64,000 nucleotides of DNA, from the NCBI RefSeq assembly GCF_021442025.1, contig NZ_CP090446.1:4092001-4156000 (forward strand), written 5' to 3'. A program made the translations under genes and the position numbers. Source of the DNA: Sphingobacterium sp. SRCM116780. GTDB taxonomy: Bacteria > Bacteroidota > Bacteroidia > Sphingobacteriales > Sphingobacteriaceae. Under the pieces are notes generated by a model. That model made no database searches. It saw only the letters and a program-made list of their open reading frames with translations, and was not told the origin of the DNA. Each line of letters opens with the position of its first letter. Positions within the stretch are counted from its first letter, which is position 1. Positions 45,827-55,743 of this stretch are shown here, piece by piece.

Positions 45827-47350
45827 ATGAGTTCGGAAAGAAAAGTAAGAGTGCGTTTTGCACCTAGTCCTACTGGTGGATTGCACCTTGGAGGAGTTCG
45901 TACAGCTTTATTCAATTATTTGTACGCACGTAAACATCAAGGTGATTTTATTTTACGTGTTGAAGATACAGATCAAACACGTTTTGTTGCTGGTGCAGAA
46001 GAATATATTAATGAATGTTTAGCGTGGTGCGGTTTGACACCTGATGAAAGTCCTGCTAAAGGAGGTTCTTTTGGACCATATCGTCAAAGTGAGCGTAAAC
46101 CTTCTTATCGTCAATTTGCAGAACAATTGATTGAAAATGGATATGCTTATTATGCATTTGATACTGCTGCTGAGTTAGAAGAACAAAGAAAAGAGCAACC
46201 GAACTTTCGTTATAGTCATGAGAATCGACTAAAACTTCGAAATTCATTAAGCCTTTCTCCAGAGGAAACACAACAGTTATTAGGCGCAGGTACTCCACAT
46301 ACTATTCGGATTAAGGTACCAACAGATGAAATCGTTTCTTTTACTGATATGATTCGTGGTCAAGTAAGTTTTGACACGAATTTAATTGATGATAAGGTTT
46401 TATTAAAAGCAGATGGAATGCCTACTTATCATTTGGCTGTTGTTGTTGATGATAAAGCAATGGAGATTTCTCATGTTTTCCGTGGGGAAGAATGGTTACC
46501 TTCTGCTCCAATTCACATTTTATTATGGGAATATTTGGGTTGGAATGATCAAATGCCGCAATGGGCACATTTACCATTAATCTTAAAACCAGACGGAAAT
46601 GGCAAGTTAAGTAAACGGGATGGCGATCGTTTGGGGTTCCCTGTTTATGCTATGAATTGGAAAGATGCACAATCGGATGCCGTAACTAAAGGTTTCCGAG
46701 AAATGGGATTTTTACCCGAAGCTTTTGTTAATATGTTAGGCGTGTTGGGATGGAATGATGGTACTGAACAAGAACTGTTTTCATTGGAGGAATTAACGCA
46801 AAAATTCTCTGTAGAGCGTATCAGTAAAGCTGGTGCGAAATTCGACTTTGAGAAAGCAAAATGGTTCAACCATGAGTGGATCAAGAAAACATCGAATGAA
46901 GCACTACTTCCACAAATAAAAGATGTGTTAGTAGCTCACCAGATTCAACATATTGATGATAAGTATGTAGCTCAAGTGTTGTATGCAGTGAAAGAGCGAT
47001 TGACATTTGTTTCGGATTTTTGGGAACATGCTTCATTTTTCTTTGTCACACCCGAAAGCTATGACTTGGATGCGGTAAAACCAAAATGGTCTGCTGAAAA
47101 AACCACTTTCTTTGAAAACATCAATGCTGCTTTTGAAACAGTTGAATCCTGGAAAGCTACTGACTTAGAACCCTTTTTCAAAGGAGCTATTCAAGATTCA
47201 AGAATGAAAATGGGTGAGTTGATGATGCCATTTCGCATTATGTTAGTAGGGGGTAAGTTTGGACCAGATGTTTTCCAGATTGTAGAGTTATTAGGAAAAG
47301 AAGAAGTTATTGCTCGTGTGAGAAAAGCATTAATTGCTTTTACAGCGTAG
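45827..47350 (+). CDS. gltX: Glutamyl-tRNA synthetase
   Basis: 507-residue class I synthetase that charges tRNA-Glu. HIGH-type motif in FAPSPTGGLHLGGVRTALFN (about 8-27) and KMSKS-type GKLSKRDGDRLG. Full length with the C-terminal anticodon-binding part. A TAATTTTG resembling a -7 box lies only 5 nt before the start codon, so a nearly leaderless mRNA is possible, but no -33 box fits. Confidence 0.96.
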   Translation: MSSERKVRVRFAPSPTGGLHLGGVRTALFNYLYARKHQGDFILRVEDTDQTRFVAGAEEYINECLAWCGLTPDESPAKGGSFGPYRQSERKPSYRQFAEQLIENGYAYYAFDTAAELEEQRKEQPNFRYSHENRLKLRNSLSLSPEETQQLLGAGTPHTIRIKVPTDEIVSFTDMIRGQVSFDTNLIDDKVLLKADGMPTYHLAVVVDDKAMEISHVFRGEEWLPSAPIHILLWEYLGWNDQMPQWAHLPLILKPDGNGKLSKRDGDRLGFPVYAMNWKDAQSDAVTKGFREMGFLPEAFVNMLGVLGWNDGTEQELFSLEELTQKFSVERISKAGAKFDFEKAKWFNHEWIKKTSNEALLPQIKDVLVAHQIQHIDDKYVAQVLYAVKERLTFVSDFWEHASFFFVTPESYDLDAVKPKWSAEKTTFFENINAAFETVESWKATDLEPFFKGAIQDSRMKMGELMMPFRIMLVGGKFGPDVFQIVELLGKEEVIARVRKALIAFTA

Positions 47351-47362
47351 GTAACTATACTA

Positions 47363-47402
47363 TAAAAAAAGAAACCCATGCTACTGAATGAGCACGGGTT
47401 TC
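47363..47402 (-). terminator. Terminator of the SNF2-helicase gene
   Basis: Twelve-bp stem with one mismatch (47371-47382 with 47391-47402), 8-nt loop; on the minus strand it is followed by seven T residues (47363-47370). Confidence 0.7.
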
Positions 47403-47478
47403 TCTGTTAAAAGAGATGACAGATTACATGTCACATATTATTTTCGATTATGGAAATAGTTCTCAACTCTGTCTTTTG

Positions 47479-50364
47479 TTATCCCAATAGTTCTTGAATA
47501 TCTTCTGGTGATAATGACTTGATAAAACTCTCTTCCGTAGTAATTAAACTTTGGGCAATAGAACGTTTTCTATTTTGCATAGCTAATATTTTTTCCTCTA
47601 CCGTATCTTTCGAAATAAATTTATAGATAAATACATTTTTAGTTTGCCCGATTCTGTGCGATCTATCTACAGCTTGTTGTTCGACAGCAGGGTTCCACCA
47701 GGGATCTAAAATGAATACATAGTCAGCCTCAATTAGGTTCAGACCTACACCACCAGCTTTGATCGATATTAAAAATAATTTTGTGTCTTCATCTTGTCTG
47801 AACTGACTGACAGCTTCATCTCGGTTTTTTGTACTCCCATCTAAATAAGCATAGTTGATTTTTTTCTTATCAAAGTATCCCCTAAAAATATTGAGATGCT
47901 TGACAAATTGTGAGAATATTAAGACTTTATTTCCATGTTGTAATACATTCTCTAAGGTCTCGATTACCGTGTCAAATTTTCCTGAGCTGCCTATATATTC
48001 TTGGTCGACCATTTTAGGATGATTGGCAAGTTGTCTTAATTTAATCAAACCTTGCAGGAGCGCAATTTGATTTGATTTTGCTTTTCCTATCATTTGACCA
48101 TCTAGAATCGCATTACGATATTCTGATTTTACTTTTTCATAGAGCTCATGTTGTTTTTCAGGCATTTCACAATATAGTACTTGCTCCGTTTTTGGAGGAA
48201 GCTCTGTTGCAACTTGATCTTTGGTTCTGCGTAAGATAAAAGGCTTAACAATGGTTTGAAGTCTTCTTGCCTTTTCCTCATCCTTTTTCTTTTCAATAGG
48301 TTGCACAAATTCCTTTTGAAAATAGGTGTAACTACCAAGAAGTCCAGGGTTTGTAAAATGCATTTGTGTCCAAAGATCAGAGACTGAATTTTCTACAGGA
48401 GTTCCACTTAAGGCAAGCTTATTTTTACTTTTTAAGCTTTTAATAGCTTTGAAAGATTTTGAGGTTGGGTTTTTAATATTTTGACTCTCATCAAGAATGA
48501 TGTAGTTGAAGTAAAATTGACTTAACAGCTCTTCATCAATACGTGTGATACCATAAGTCGTAATGACCAAATCAAAAGAAGCCAGTAACTGTGGATTTTT
48601 TAATCGGTTATTGCCAGTATGTAGATGAATCTGTAGATCTGGTGCAAACTTATGCGCTTCATTTTGCCAATTGTAAATCAATGAAGTCGGCAATACAAGC
48701 AATGAAGTCTTGACATCGTTGCTTTTGACCAATAATTCCTTTTGACGTTGAAGTAAGGCGAGTGTTTGAATGGTCTTTCCCAGTCCCATATCATCAGCAA
48801 GACAGCCTCCAAATTTGTACTGTTGTAAAAAGTTAAACCAATTGTATCCTGCCTGTTGATAGGGGCGAAGCTGTCCATGAAAATTTTTGGGTAAGGGGGC
48901 GTCTTCAATCTCTTCAAATTCCGTCAATTTTTTCAACTTTCGGGAGAACATGAGCTCCGCATGCTCGCTGATCTCGTAAAGTAATCCTAAATGAATTTTA
49001 TTTAATTTAAGCTCATTTTTATCTGTAGAAAATTGAAACAAGTGATTGTATTGCGCAAACCACTCTTCCGGTATCATGGCTATTTCTCCATTTGGAAGTG
49101 TAAATTCTTTAATATTATGAAGGATATGATGTCTTAATTGGATAAATGGAATCTCGAAAGGACCAAATTTTGCTATTGCCTTGATATCGAACCAATCATT
49201 ACCTTCATTAATTGAAATATCAATAGAGGTATGTCCAATAAAAAATCTTTTTTCTGCGACATCTTGTATGATCTCAAATCCTTTTTCTTTCAATATAGCA
49301 TCATTTTGACTGATCCAATCAAAAATAGAAACTTGTTTGCCCAATACTTTTTTGGGGAATAGATCATTTACGTGTTGCTGAACTTTTTCCAAACCAAGTT
49401 CTGTTATGATCTGAAGTTGATTTGCTTCCCAAGTCAGAGAACGTTTGATGCGATGGAACACATATAGATCTTGATCTTCTATATATTCCATTCGGACATT
49501 TACCTTATTATCTTTGCCGGAGGAAAATATATAGGGACCATATTGAAATTGTAATTGTAAATGGAAATATCCTTCTTCATGACCAATCAACTTCAGGATA
49601 GGATTGGCATTATGTTGATGCGTCTTAATCTCAAACCCTTCGGCATACACATGATATCTTTCTATCAAGCTACAAACAAAGGTTTCAAAGTACTTCTTTT
49701 CAGTACTTCGAGAAACGGAAATAAATCTTTTGTTCAAAAATGGGCTTAGTTTTTTGCCTTCTAATTGTTGATCAAAGTGAAATAAGGTATTGTTAAGTAA
49801 GAGCCACGCTTGTTCATTAATGATTACCTGTGCATTCTTAAACATGAATTCCATTCGATGATCTTCATACTTAATGGTTGGGAAATAACGTGTCTCCTCT
49901 TCATTTCTTCTAAAATGAAAAAGGATAGAGGCTGGTTGAGGTGCGATCTGAACTTTTTGATCTGCAGGATACCCATCTTTACTCATCAAGAATATGGGTT
50001 TATCACCTACAATAGCCAAAAACTGAAGGAGTACCTGATCAATTTTTGTTCTTAACAATTCATGTAATTTCTTGTCAAAAACTTTTGAAAAGAAGTCTAC
50101 AGGTCTGATGGCTTTTTTATGGTACTTCTTGATCAGATTAGTTTGTTCGATCTCGTCAAGAAGTCGGATCAACTTATAGTCTAACTCATCAACAGCTTGT
50201 GCATATTCATTGACTGTATTGCTAAATACGCGTTTATAGCGAAGTGAATAAGTCCCATTTGGATTCAATTTGACCACATGTGGCTCCATTAAATAACCCA
50301 AATAGGGATGTTCACATATGGAATAAACAATTCGGTGCGATGAAGATAACTTTGTCTGTTGCAT
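47479..50364 (-). CDS. SNF2-family DNA-dependent ATPase / helicase
   Basis: 961-residue protein. The C-terminal half (from about 480) is a SNF2 motor: Walker A LADDMGLGKTIQTLAL, Walker B-type ILDESQNIKN, SGTPVENSVSDLWTQMHF, and the helicase C lobe with VLIFSQFVKHL, GGVGLNLIEADYVF and DRSHRIGQTK. The N-terminal half (about 1-470) has no domain I recognise; it lacks a SWIM zinc site. Likely remodels protein-DNA complexes, as bacterial RapA-like or SNF2 proteins do. Transcribed alone. Confidence 0.92.
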   Translation of the reverse strand: MQQTKLSSSHRIVYSICEHPYLGYLMEPHVVKLNPNGTYSLRYKRVFSNTVNEYAQAVDELDYKLIRLLDEIEQTNLIKKYHKKAIRPVDFFSKVFDKKLHELLRTKIDQVLLQFLAIVGDKPIFLMSKDGYPADQKVQIAPQPASILFHFRRNEEETRYFPTIKYEDHRMEFMFKNAQVIINEQAWLLLNNTLFHFDQQLEGKKLSPFLNKRFISVSRSTEKKYFETFVCSLIERYHVYAEGFEIKTHQHNANPILKLIGHEEGYFHLQLQFQYGPYIFSSGKDNKVNVRMEYIEDQDLYVFHRIKRSLTWEANQLQIITELGLEKVQQHVNDLFPKKVLGKQVSIFDWISQNDAILKEKGFEIIQDVAEKRFFIGHTSIDISINEGNDWFDIKAIAKFGPFEIPFIQLRHHILHNIKEFTLPNGEIAMIPEEWFAQYNHLFQFSTDKNELKLNKIHLGLLYEISEHAELMFSRKLKKLTEFEEIEDAPLPKNFHGQLRPYQQAGYNWFNFLQQYKFGGCLADDMGLGKTIQTLALLQRQKELLVKSNDVKTSLLVLPTSLIYNWQNEAHKFAPDLQIHLHTGNNRLKNPQLLASFDLVITTYGITRIDEELLSQFYFNYIILDESQNIKNPTSKSFKAIKSLKSKNKLALSGTPVENSVSDLWTQMHFTNPGLLGSYTYFQKEFVQPIEKKKDEEKARRLQTIVKPFILRRTKDQVATELPPKTEQVLYCEMPEKQHELYEKVKSEYRNAILDGQMIGKAKSNQIALLQGLIKLRQLANHPKMVDQEYIGSSGKFDTVIETLENVLQHGNKVLIFSQFVKHLNIFRGYFDKKKINYAYLDGSTKNRDEAVSQFRQDEDTKLFLISIKAGGVGLNLIEADYVFILDPWWNPAVEQQAVDRSHRIGQTKNVFIYKFISKDTVEEKILAMQNRKRSIAQSLITTEESFIKSLSPEDIQELLG

Positions 50365-50548
50365 TAATATATTCGTACCCTAATTAAATAAGGTTTCTAA
50401 TATACAGATTAATCTATATGATCTGGGTAATAATTATTATTAATTTGATACTGATGAAAGAATAAGAAGTTCGTTAAGATGAACTTGGCTTATCTACCAT
50501 TCAATAGGTAATGTTCTTATAGGGATGTAGATATTGGTATTCTCTTTT

Positions 50549-51331
50549 CTAGATAGTTCCGTTGTAAACAAAAGTTGCGGGACCTTTCAAATATACTTGA
50601 GTAAAAGAATGACCATCTTTTAAAAAAGAGATATATAATTGCCCCCCTAGTACACGGATGGGGATTGTTATTTTTCCATTTCTATTTTCAGCTAATGCTA
50701 TGGTCATTGCAGCGGCTGTAGCTCCAGTTCCACATGCAAAAGTTTCATCTTCAACTCCTCGTTCAAATGTACGTAAGAAATATCCTGTGTCACCTTCTTT
50801 TTCGATAAAGTTGACATTGATTCCTTCTTTTTTATACGTTTGATTATTTCTGATCTGATATCCGTCATTAAAAACATCCAGATCTGCCAACTTATTTTTA
50901 AAGGTAATATAGTGAGGTGAACCTGTATTGATGACATAGGCTTCTCCATCTCGATCTATTTTTTCGACATCAATCATTTGGAGATCAATTAAATTGCCCT
51001 CTAAATTCGCTTGATGAACACCGTCCACTGCCAAAAAGACAGTTTTGTCATGTATCAAGTTAAGATCTCTTGCATAAGCGACAATACAGCGACCGCCATT
51101 ACCACACATCGTTCCTTCTCGGCCATCAGCATTAAAATAAACCATCTCAAAATCAAAGTTTTCTATTGCTTGTAATAGCATCAAACCATCAGCTCCAATA
51201 CCAAATCTTCGATCACAAAGTTGTTTGATCAAATCTTCATTTTTACGATCGAAACCTAGGTTTCTATTGTCAATAAGAATAAAGTCATTGCCAGCCCCTT
51301 GGTATTTTGAAAATTTAATTTTTGATTCCAT
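50549..51331 (-). CDS. dapF: Diaminopimelate epimerase
   Basis: 260-residue cofactor-free racemase that turns LL- into meso-diaminopimelate for lysine and peptidoglycan. Start at 51331 (MESKIKFSKYQGAGND) matches the family; an upstream ATG at 51379 adds an unrelated extension. Catalytic Cys pair in GTMCGNGGRC and TFACGTGATAAA. Pathway partner of dapB at 35141. Confidence 0.95.
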   Translation of the reverse strand: MESKIKFSKYQGAGNDFILIDNRNLGFDRKNEDLIKQLCDRRFGIGADGLMLLQAIENFDFEMVYFNADGREGTMCGNGGRCIVAYARDLNLIHDKTVFLAVDGVHQANLEGNLIDLQMIDVEKIDRDGEAYVINTGSPHYITFKNKLADLDVFNDGYQIRNNQTYKKEGINVNFIEKEGDTGYFLRTFERGVEDETFACGTGATAAAMTIALAENRNGKITIPIRVLGGQLYISFLKDGHSFTQVYLKGPATFVYNGTI

Positions 51332-51349
51332 TTGAGTGATTATATCTAG

Positions 51350-51357
51350 CAAAATTA
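51350..51357 (-). promoter_or_regulatory. Possible -7 box of dapF
   Basis: On the minus strand this reads TAATTTTG, a perfect TAnnTTTG, 19 nt before the chosen dapF start. It supports the downstream start choice, but no -33 TTG is at the right distance. Confidence 0.35.
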
Positions 51358-51471
51358 ACTTTTCTGTTACACATAACATAAAGAAAGTTAAGTTTTGTTA
51401 AAAAGGTGATTTTTAGTGGTCAATTAACATTTTTTAACGTGCCTAATTAGCAGTGAAATTTGAAATGGTAT

Positions 51472-51479
51472 TACATTTG
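51472..51479 (+). promoter_or_regulatory. Possible -7 box of the HtrA protease gene
   Basis: TACATTTG is a perfect -7 box 84 nt before the start codon; only a weak TTAG (51447-51450) is at -33 distance. Confidence 0.35.
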
Positions 51480-51562
51480 AAAAGTAATAGTATATTTAAT
51501 AAATTTCAGATTAGATATAAAATTAGTTATATATTTTTAATAAAATTTAGAAGCAATAGTTT

Positions 51563-53110
51563 ATGAACAAAGTAGGTTTAACTTTATTAACAGCTGTCTT
51601 CGGAGGAGCCGTAGCTATAGGAGGCTATAAGCTTTTTGAGAATAAAACATTTGATGGAATGTCTTTCGAGGACAAACAAAAGGTATATTTTGCGAACAAT
51701 CCAACTGGAGTGATTTCCTCGACAGGAAATCCAGATTTCACACAAGCAGCTGCAATTGTGTCTCCAGGAGTTGTACACATTAAAACAACGTATACCAAAC
51801 AAATATCTCAGGGTGGAGGATCAGGTTCTCCATTTGATATGTTTGAGGAGTTTTTTGGTAATCCACAAGGTCAAGGTCGTCAACAAAGACAGGCGCAACC
51901 TGTTCAAGCTTCGGGATCTGGTGTGATTATCTCTGATGATGGCTATATCGTAACGAATAACCACGTGGTAGAAGATGCGGATAAGATTGAGGTTGTTCTT
52001 ACGGATAAGCGCTCTTTTGAAGCAAAAGTAATTGGACGTGATCCAAATACAGATTTAGCTCTTTTAAAAGTAACGGCTAAAGGACTTCCTGTTGTTAAAT
52101 TGGGAAATTCGGATAATGTGAATATTGGCGAGTGGGTGTTAGCAGTGGGTTATCCATTAGGTTTGCAATCAACAGTGACTGCAGGAATTGTTAGTGCAAA
52201 AGGACGTCAAATAGGAATTTTAGGAGAAAGTCAACAACAGCCTCGTGGCTATGGTGGTCAGGAAGAACCTGTGGCTAATTCATCGATTGAGTCGTTTATC
52301 CAAACCGATGCGGTTATTAACAGAGGAAATAGCGGTGGAGCATTGGTAAATGCACAAGGTGAGTTGATTGGTATTAATTCAGCTATTGCTTCTCCAACAG
52401 GAGTGTATGCTGGTTATGGTTTTGCAATTCCAGTAAATTTAGTGAAGAAAATTGTGGATGATTTTGTGAAATTTGGAAATGTGAAACGTGGTTATATTGG
52501 AGTGACCTTTACTGAAATAACACCGGAATTAGCAAAAGAAAAAGGCTTGACAGATGTGAATGGATTGTATGTTCAGGATGTCGTTAAAGGTGGTGCTGCA
52601 GCAGCTGCAGGAATTCAAAAAGGAGATTTGATTACCCAGATCAATGGCAAAGTCATTACCTCTTCTCCAGTTCTACAAGAAACTGTTGGTCGTTTACGTC
52701 CAGGAGATAAAGTGAAATTGACCTTTAAGCGTGATGGAAAAGAAAAAGAAGTGAATGTCACGCTGAAAGGAGAAGAAATAAATAAAGTAGCGGCTGGAGA
52801 AAATTCTAGTAAAAGTGCTACTGAAATTTATAACAAACTAGGTGCTAGTTTTCTTCCTGCTTCGAGTGCACAGAAAAAAGAGTTGGGTATAAACTCTGGT
52901 GTAGTGGTCACCCAAATTAATAAAGGTGGTGTTTTTGAATATTTTGGTGTTGAGAAAGGTCTGGTGATTACTGAAGTAAATGGTACTCCAGTTAATAATG
53001 TGGACGATATTGAAGCTGCTTTAGCAAAAACAAAACGAAACATTGTTAGCATGAAAGGTGTGCCAGAACGAGGAAGTACAGTTGTACTCAATGTTCCAAT
53101 CGAATATTAA
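51563..53110 (+). CDS. degP: HtrA/DegP-type periplasmic serine protease with two PDZ domains
   Basis: 515-residue trypsin-like protease of the cell envelope. N-terminal membrane anchor or signal (about 5-22), then the catalytic triad H134 (TNNHVVEDA), D164 (PNTDLALLKV) and S257 (GNSGGALVN). Two PDZ domains follow (about 315-400, RGYIGVTFTEI; and 425-510). It degrades or refolds misfolded envelope proteins. A Q-rich loop (GQGRQQRQAQPVQ) sits before the protease core, as in DegP's LA loop. Confidence 0.95.
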   Translation: MNKVGLTLLTAVFGGAVAIGGYKLFENKTFDGMSFEDKQKVYFANNPTGVISSTGNPDFTQAAAIVSPGVVHIKTTYTKQISQGGGSGSPFDMFEEFFGNPQGQGRQQRQAQPVQASGSGVIISDDGYIVTNNHVVEDADKIEVVLTDKRSFEAKVIGRDPNTDLALLKVTAKGLPVVKLGNSDNVNIGEWVLAVGYPLGLQSTVTAGIVSAKGRQIGILGESQQQPRGYGGQEEPVANSSIESFIQTDAVINRGNSGGALVNAQGELIGINSAIASPTGVYAGYGFAIPVNLVKKIVDDFVKFGNVKRGYIGVTFTEITPELAKEKGLTDVNGLYVQDVVKGGAAAAAGIQKGDLITQINGKVITSSPVLQETVGRLRPGDKVKLTFKRDGKEKEVNVTLKGEEINKVAAGENSSKSATEIYNKLGASFLPASSAQKKELGINSGVVVTQINKGGVFEYFGVEKGLVITEVNGTPVNNVDDIEAALAKTKRNIVSMKGVPERGSTVVLNVPIEY

Positions 53111-53132
53111 TCGTATTTATAATTGATTCATT

Positions 53133-53166
53133 AAAGGTGGTTTCGTTTTCGGAATCACCTTTTTTT
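53133..53166 (+). terminator. Terminator of the HtrA protease gene
   Basis: Stem of about 12 bp with AAAGGTG/CACCTTT base (53133-53139 with 53156-53162) and seven T residues after it. Confidence 0.75.
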
Positions 53167-53276
53167 GTCATTCAATTTACTGGAATTATATTTCAATTGT
53201 GGCATAGGACAACTTTTACAAGTGTTAATCTCATAAATCTTATTTATACTCGCAATATTATCATTATTTTTAAACC

Positions 53277-53711
53277 ATGAATATTTTAATGGTTTGTTTA
53301 GGTAATATCTGTCGATCGTCGTTGGCGCACGGCATCCTAAGTCATCTGGCAAAAGAAGAAGGATTAGACTGGACGATTGAGTCTGCAGGTACAGGAGATT
53401 GGCATATTGGACAGGCCCCAGATAGGAGATCTATTGCTGTGGCTAAAAAATATAATGTTGACATTTCTCATCAACGAGCAAGACATTTTAACGCAAGCTT
53501 ATTTAATGCCTACGATCATATCTTAGTGATGGATCATCAAAATTATAAGGATGTAGTTTCGCAGGCAACATCAAAAGAAGAACGGGATAAAGTTATGCTG
53601 TTTTTAGTGGATGATATTGTGCCAGATCCTTATTTTGATGAAAACCTATTTGAACCCGTGTATAAGCTTATTGAAAATCGCTGTCAGCAGTTGATCAAAG
53701 AGTGGAAGTAG
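53277..53711 (+). CDS. Low-molecular-weight protein tyrosine phosphatase
   Basis: 144-residue cytoplasmic phosphatase. Catalytic P-loop CLGNICRSS starts at residue 7 (nucleophile C7, R13), and the general-acid Asp is in VPDPYFDEN near residue 122. In bacteria these enzymes often act on tyrosine kinases of polysaccharide export or on arginine phosphate; no such kinase is nearby. Probably first gene of a short run with the next two or three. Confidence 0.93.
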   Translation: MNILMVCLGNICRSSLAHGILSHLAKEEGLDWTIESAGTGDWHIGQAPDRRSIAVAKKYNVDISHQRARHFNASLFNAYDHILVMDHQNYKDVVSQATSKEERDKVMLFLVDDIVPDPYFDENLFEPVYKLIENRCQQLIKEWK

Positions 53712-53739
53712 TTGTTTAAATCTCTATATTTGTTTTTAT

Positions 53740-54087
53740 ATGAACGCATCAGAAGTAAATAAAAAATGGGTGGTTTTGCAACATGAGATTGCAGAATCAT
53801 TTGATATGGAGTTGCCAGATTTAAAAGTGTTTTTATTTTTGATTGGCGTGCAAGAGCTCGGTAAGGGGCCTCAAAAATTTTCGAAAAGAGAAAAGGAAGA
53901 ATTGATGCATATTGCCAATTGTCGTCTTTTTAGTGCGATGGGTTTTTATGAGTTGAGGGGACTAGATGAAGAGGGGTGGCCGCATTGGGAATTGATTAAG
54001 CCAATTCCGAATTATACATTATTGGAGCAAGAGCTCATCATTAAATCATTAATCATTGATTATTTTCAAGATCTAAAAGTAATTTAA
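53740..54087 (+). CDS. Conserved small protein of unknown function
   Basis: 115-residue cytoplasmic protein without signal peptide or membrane segment. Predicted mostly helical; it has charged stretches (KFSKREKEELMHIANCRLFS) and an aromatic C-terminal part (GWPHWELIKPIPNY). I do not recognise the family by name, though its codon use and position (28 nt after the phosphatase, 6 nt before the cyclophilin gene) show it is a real gene. No function is proposed. Confidence 0.8.
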   Translation: MNASEVNKKWVVLQHEIAESFDMELPDLKVFLFLIGVQELGKGPQKFSKREKEELMHIANCRLFSAMGFYELRGLDEEGWPHWELIKPIPNYTLLEQELIIKSLIIDYFQDLKVI

Positions 54088-54093
54088 ATTGCC

Positions 54094-54846
54094 ATGAAAA
54101 AAATAATTTTATTTTCATTATTTTGTGTGATATCGTTGGTTGTTTTTGCTGCAAAACCAACGAATAAGTATGTACGTATTCAAACTGATAAAGGAGTGAT
54201 CGTATTAAAACTTTATAATGAGACACCAAAGCATAGAGACAACTTCGTGAAATTGGTGAAAGAGAATTACTTTGACAGTTTACTTTTTCATCGTGTTATA
54301 CACAATTTTATGATTCAAAGTGGAGATCCTGATTCCAGAAATGCTAAACCTGGTCAATTGTTAGGGGACGGTGGTCCTAACTATACTATTCCTTCTGAAA
54401 TCCAGACAGGTCTCTTCCATAAAAAAGGAGCTCTTGGTGCTGCAAGAGATGATAATCCAGCTAAAGCGTCCTCAGCTTCGCAATTCTATATTGTACAAGG
54501 GAAGAAATTTTCAGATGGAGGTTTAGATAGTTTAGAGACCTTGAGGATGAAAGGTGTTAAGTTTACCGAAGCACAGCGTACAGCTTATAAGACAGTAGGG
54601 GGATCTCCTCATTTGGATGGTAATTATACTGTTTTTGGAGAATTGATAAGTGGAATTGAGGTTGTTGATGAAATTGCAGCAGTGAAGACTGACAAAAATG
54701 ATCGTCCTGTAGTGGATGAACACATGTCTATAAAGTTATTGACAAAAAGAGAAGCGGTTAATTTAGAACGTGAACTCAAAGGATTAAAACCTAAAAATGG
54801 TCTCTTTACTAAAATTAGTGATTTGTTTTCTTCTAAGGATTATTAA
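54094..54846 (+). CDS. Secreted cyclophilin-type peptidyl-prolyl isomerase
   Basis: 250-residue exported foldase with a signal peptide ending VFAAK (about 20). Cyclophilin core: VRIQTDKGVIVLKLYNETP, LLFHRVIHNFMIQSGDP (active-site Arg and Phe/Met/Gln), and ASSASQFYIVQG. An insertion of about 25 residues (SDGGLDSLETLRMKG and following) lies before the final LDGNYTVFGEL part, as is common in Bacteroidota cyclophilins. Helps fold periplasmic or outer-membrane proteins. Confidence 0.93.
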   Translation: MKKIILFSLFCVISLVVFAAKPTNKYVRIQTDKGVIVLKLYNETPKHRDNFVKLVKENYFDSLLFHRVIHNFMIQSGDPDSRNAKPGQLLGDGGPNYTIPSEIQTGLFHKKGALGAARDDNPAKASSASQFYIVQGKKFSDGGLDSLETLRMKGVKFTEAQRTAYKTVGGSPHLDGNYTVFGELISGIEVVDEIAAVKTDKNDRPVVDEHMSIKLLTKREAVNLERELKGLKPKNGLFTKISDLFSSKDY

Positions 54847-54866
54847 TTGTTAAATCGAACATTGTT

Positions 54867-55631
54867 GTGAAAATAGTTACTTATAACGTGAATGGCTTAC
54901 GTGCTGCCATTAAGAAAAACTGGTTGGGTTGGTTAAAAGAAGTAAATGCAGATGTTGTCTGTCTTCAAGAGATCAAAGCTACACCAGATCAAATTCCAGA
55001 AATAGCCCTTTTGGAACAGTTGGGGTATGAGCATTATTGGTATCCAGCACAGAAAAAAGGATATAGTGGTACAGCAATATTTACGAGGATAACTCCAAAA
55101 CATGTTGAGTACGGTTGCGGACATGAGGATTATGATTTTGAAGGGCGTATTATTAGAGCTGATTTTGATGATGTATCTATCATGAGTACTTATTTCCCTT
55201 CAGGAACAACAGGTGATATTCGCCAAGATTTTAAATATCGTTTCCTTGCAGATTTTCAAGATTATTCTAATCAACTTTTGCAGGAAAAACCAAATTTAAT
55301 CGTTTGTGGAGATTACAATATCTGCCATCGTCCGATTGATATTCATAATCCCAAATCAAATGCGAATTCTTCGGGCTTTTTGCCAGAGGAAAGAGAGTGG
55401 ATGGAGAACTTTATTAACTCGGGTTATATCGATTCCTTTCGTCATCTGAACCCAGAGCCAGATCGATACACTTGGTGGAGTTATCGTGCAGGAGCAAGAG
55501 CAAGAAATTTAGGTTGGCGCATCGATTATAATATGGTCTCAAATGCCTTAGCATCTCGAATTGAATCTGCAGAGATCTTAAATCAAGCAATACATTCGGA
55601 TCATTGTCCTGTAGTGCTCCATTTGAAATAA
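54867..55631 (+). CDS. xth: Exodeoxyribonuclease III
   Basis: 254-residue AP endonuclease/3'-exonuclease for base-excision repair. Starts with GTG at 54867 (MKIVTYNVNGLRAAI); no better ATG exists. Family motifs: VCLQEIKA (metal Glu), YSGTAIF, CGDYNICHRPID (catalytic Asp/Asn), YTWWSYR, and SDHCPVVLHL at the end (His catalytic). 20 nt after the cyclophilin gene. Confidence 0.95.
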   Translation: MKIVTYNVNGLRAAIKKNWLGWLKEVNADVVCLQEIKATPDQIPEIALLEQLGYEHYWYPAQKKGYSGTAIFTRITPKHVEYGCGHEDYDFEGRIIRADFDDVSIMSTYFPSGTTGDIRQDFKYRFLADFQDYSNQLLQEKPNLIVCGDYNICHRPIDIHNPKSNANSSGFLPEEREWMENFINSGYIDSFRHLNPEPDRYTWWSYRAGARARNLGWRIDYNMVSNALASRIESAEILNQAIHSDHCPVVLHLK

Positions 55632-55692
55632 TAATAATAAACTAGGAAATCGCTTAGGTAAAAGCTAGCTTTAATTAATAATTTATATACAT

Positions 55693-55726
55693 AAAGTGGC
55701 CTCATTGAATAGCATGAGGCCACTTT
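55693..55726. terminator. Hairpin between convergent xth and apbC genes
   Basis: Perfect 13-bp stem (55693-55705 with 55714-55726, AAAGTGGCCTCAT arms) with an 8-nt loop; T-rich on the plus side, A-rich on the minus side. Confidence 0.8.
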
Positions 55727-55743
55727 CTGTATAAAATAATAGA

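Noticed and set aside
51953..51972. CACGTG palindrome resembling a parS site
   Set aside because: It lies in the htrA active-site codons and the flanks do not match the parS consensus around CACGTG.
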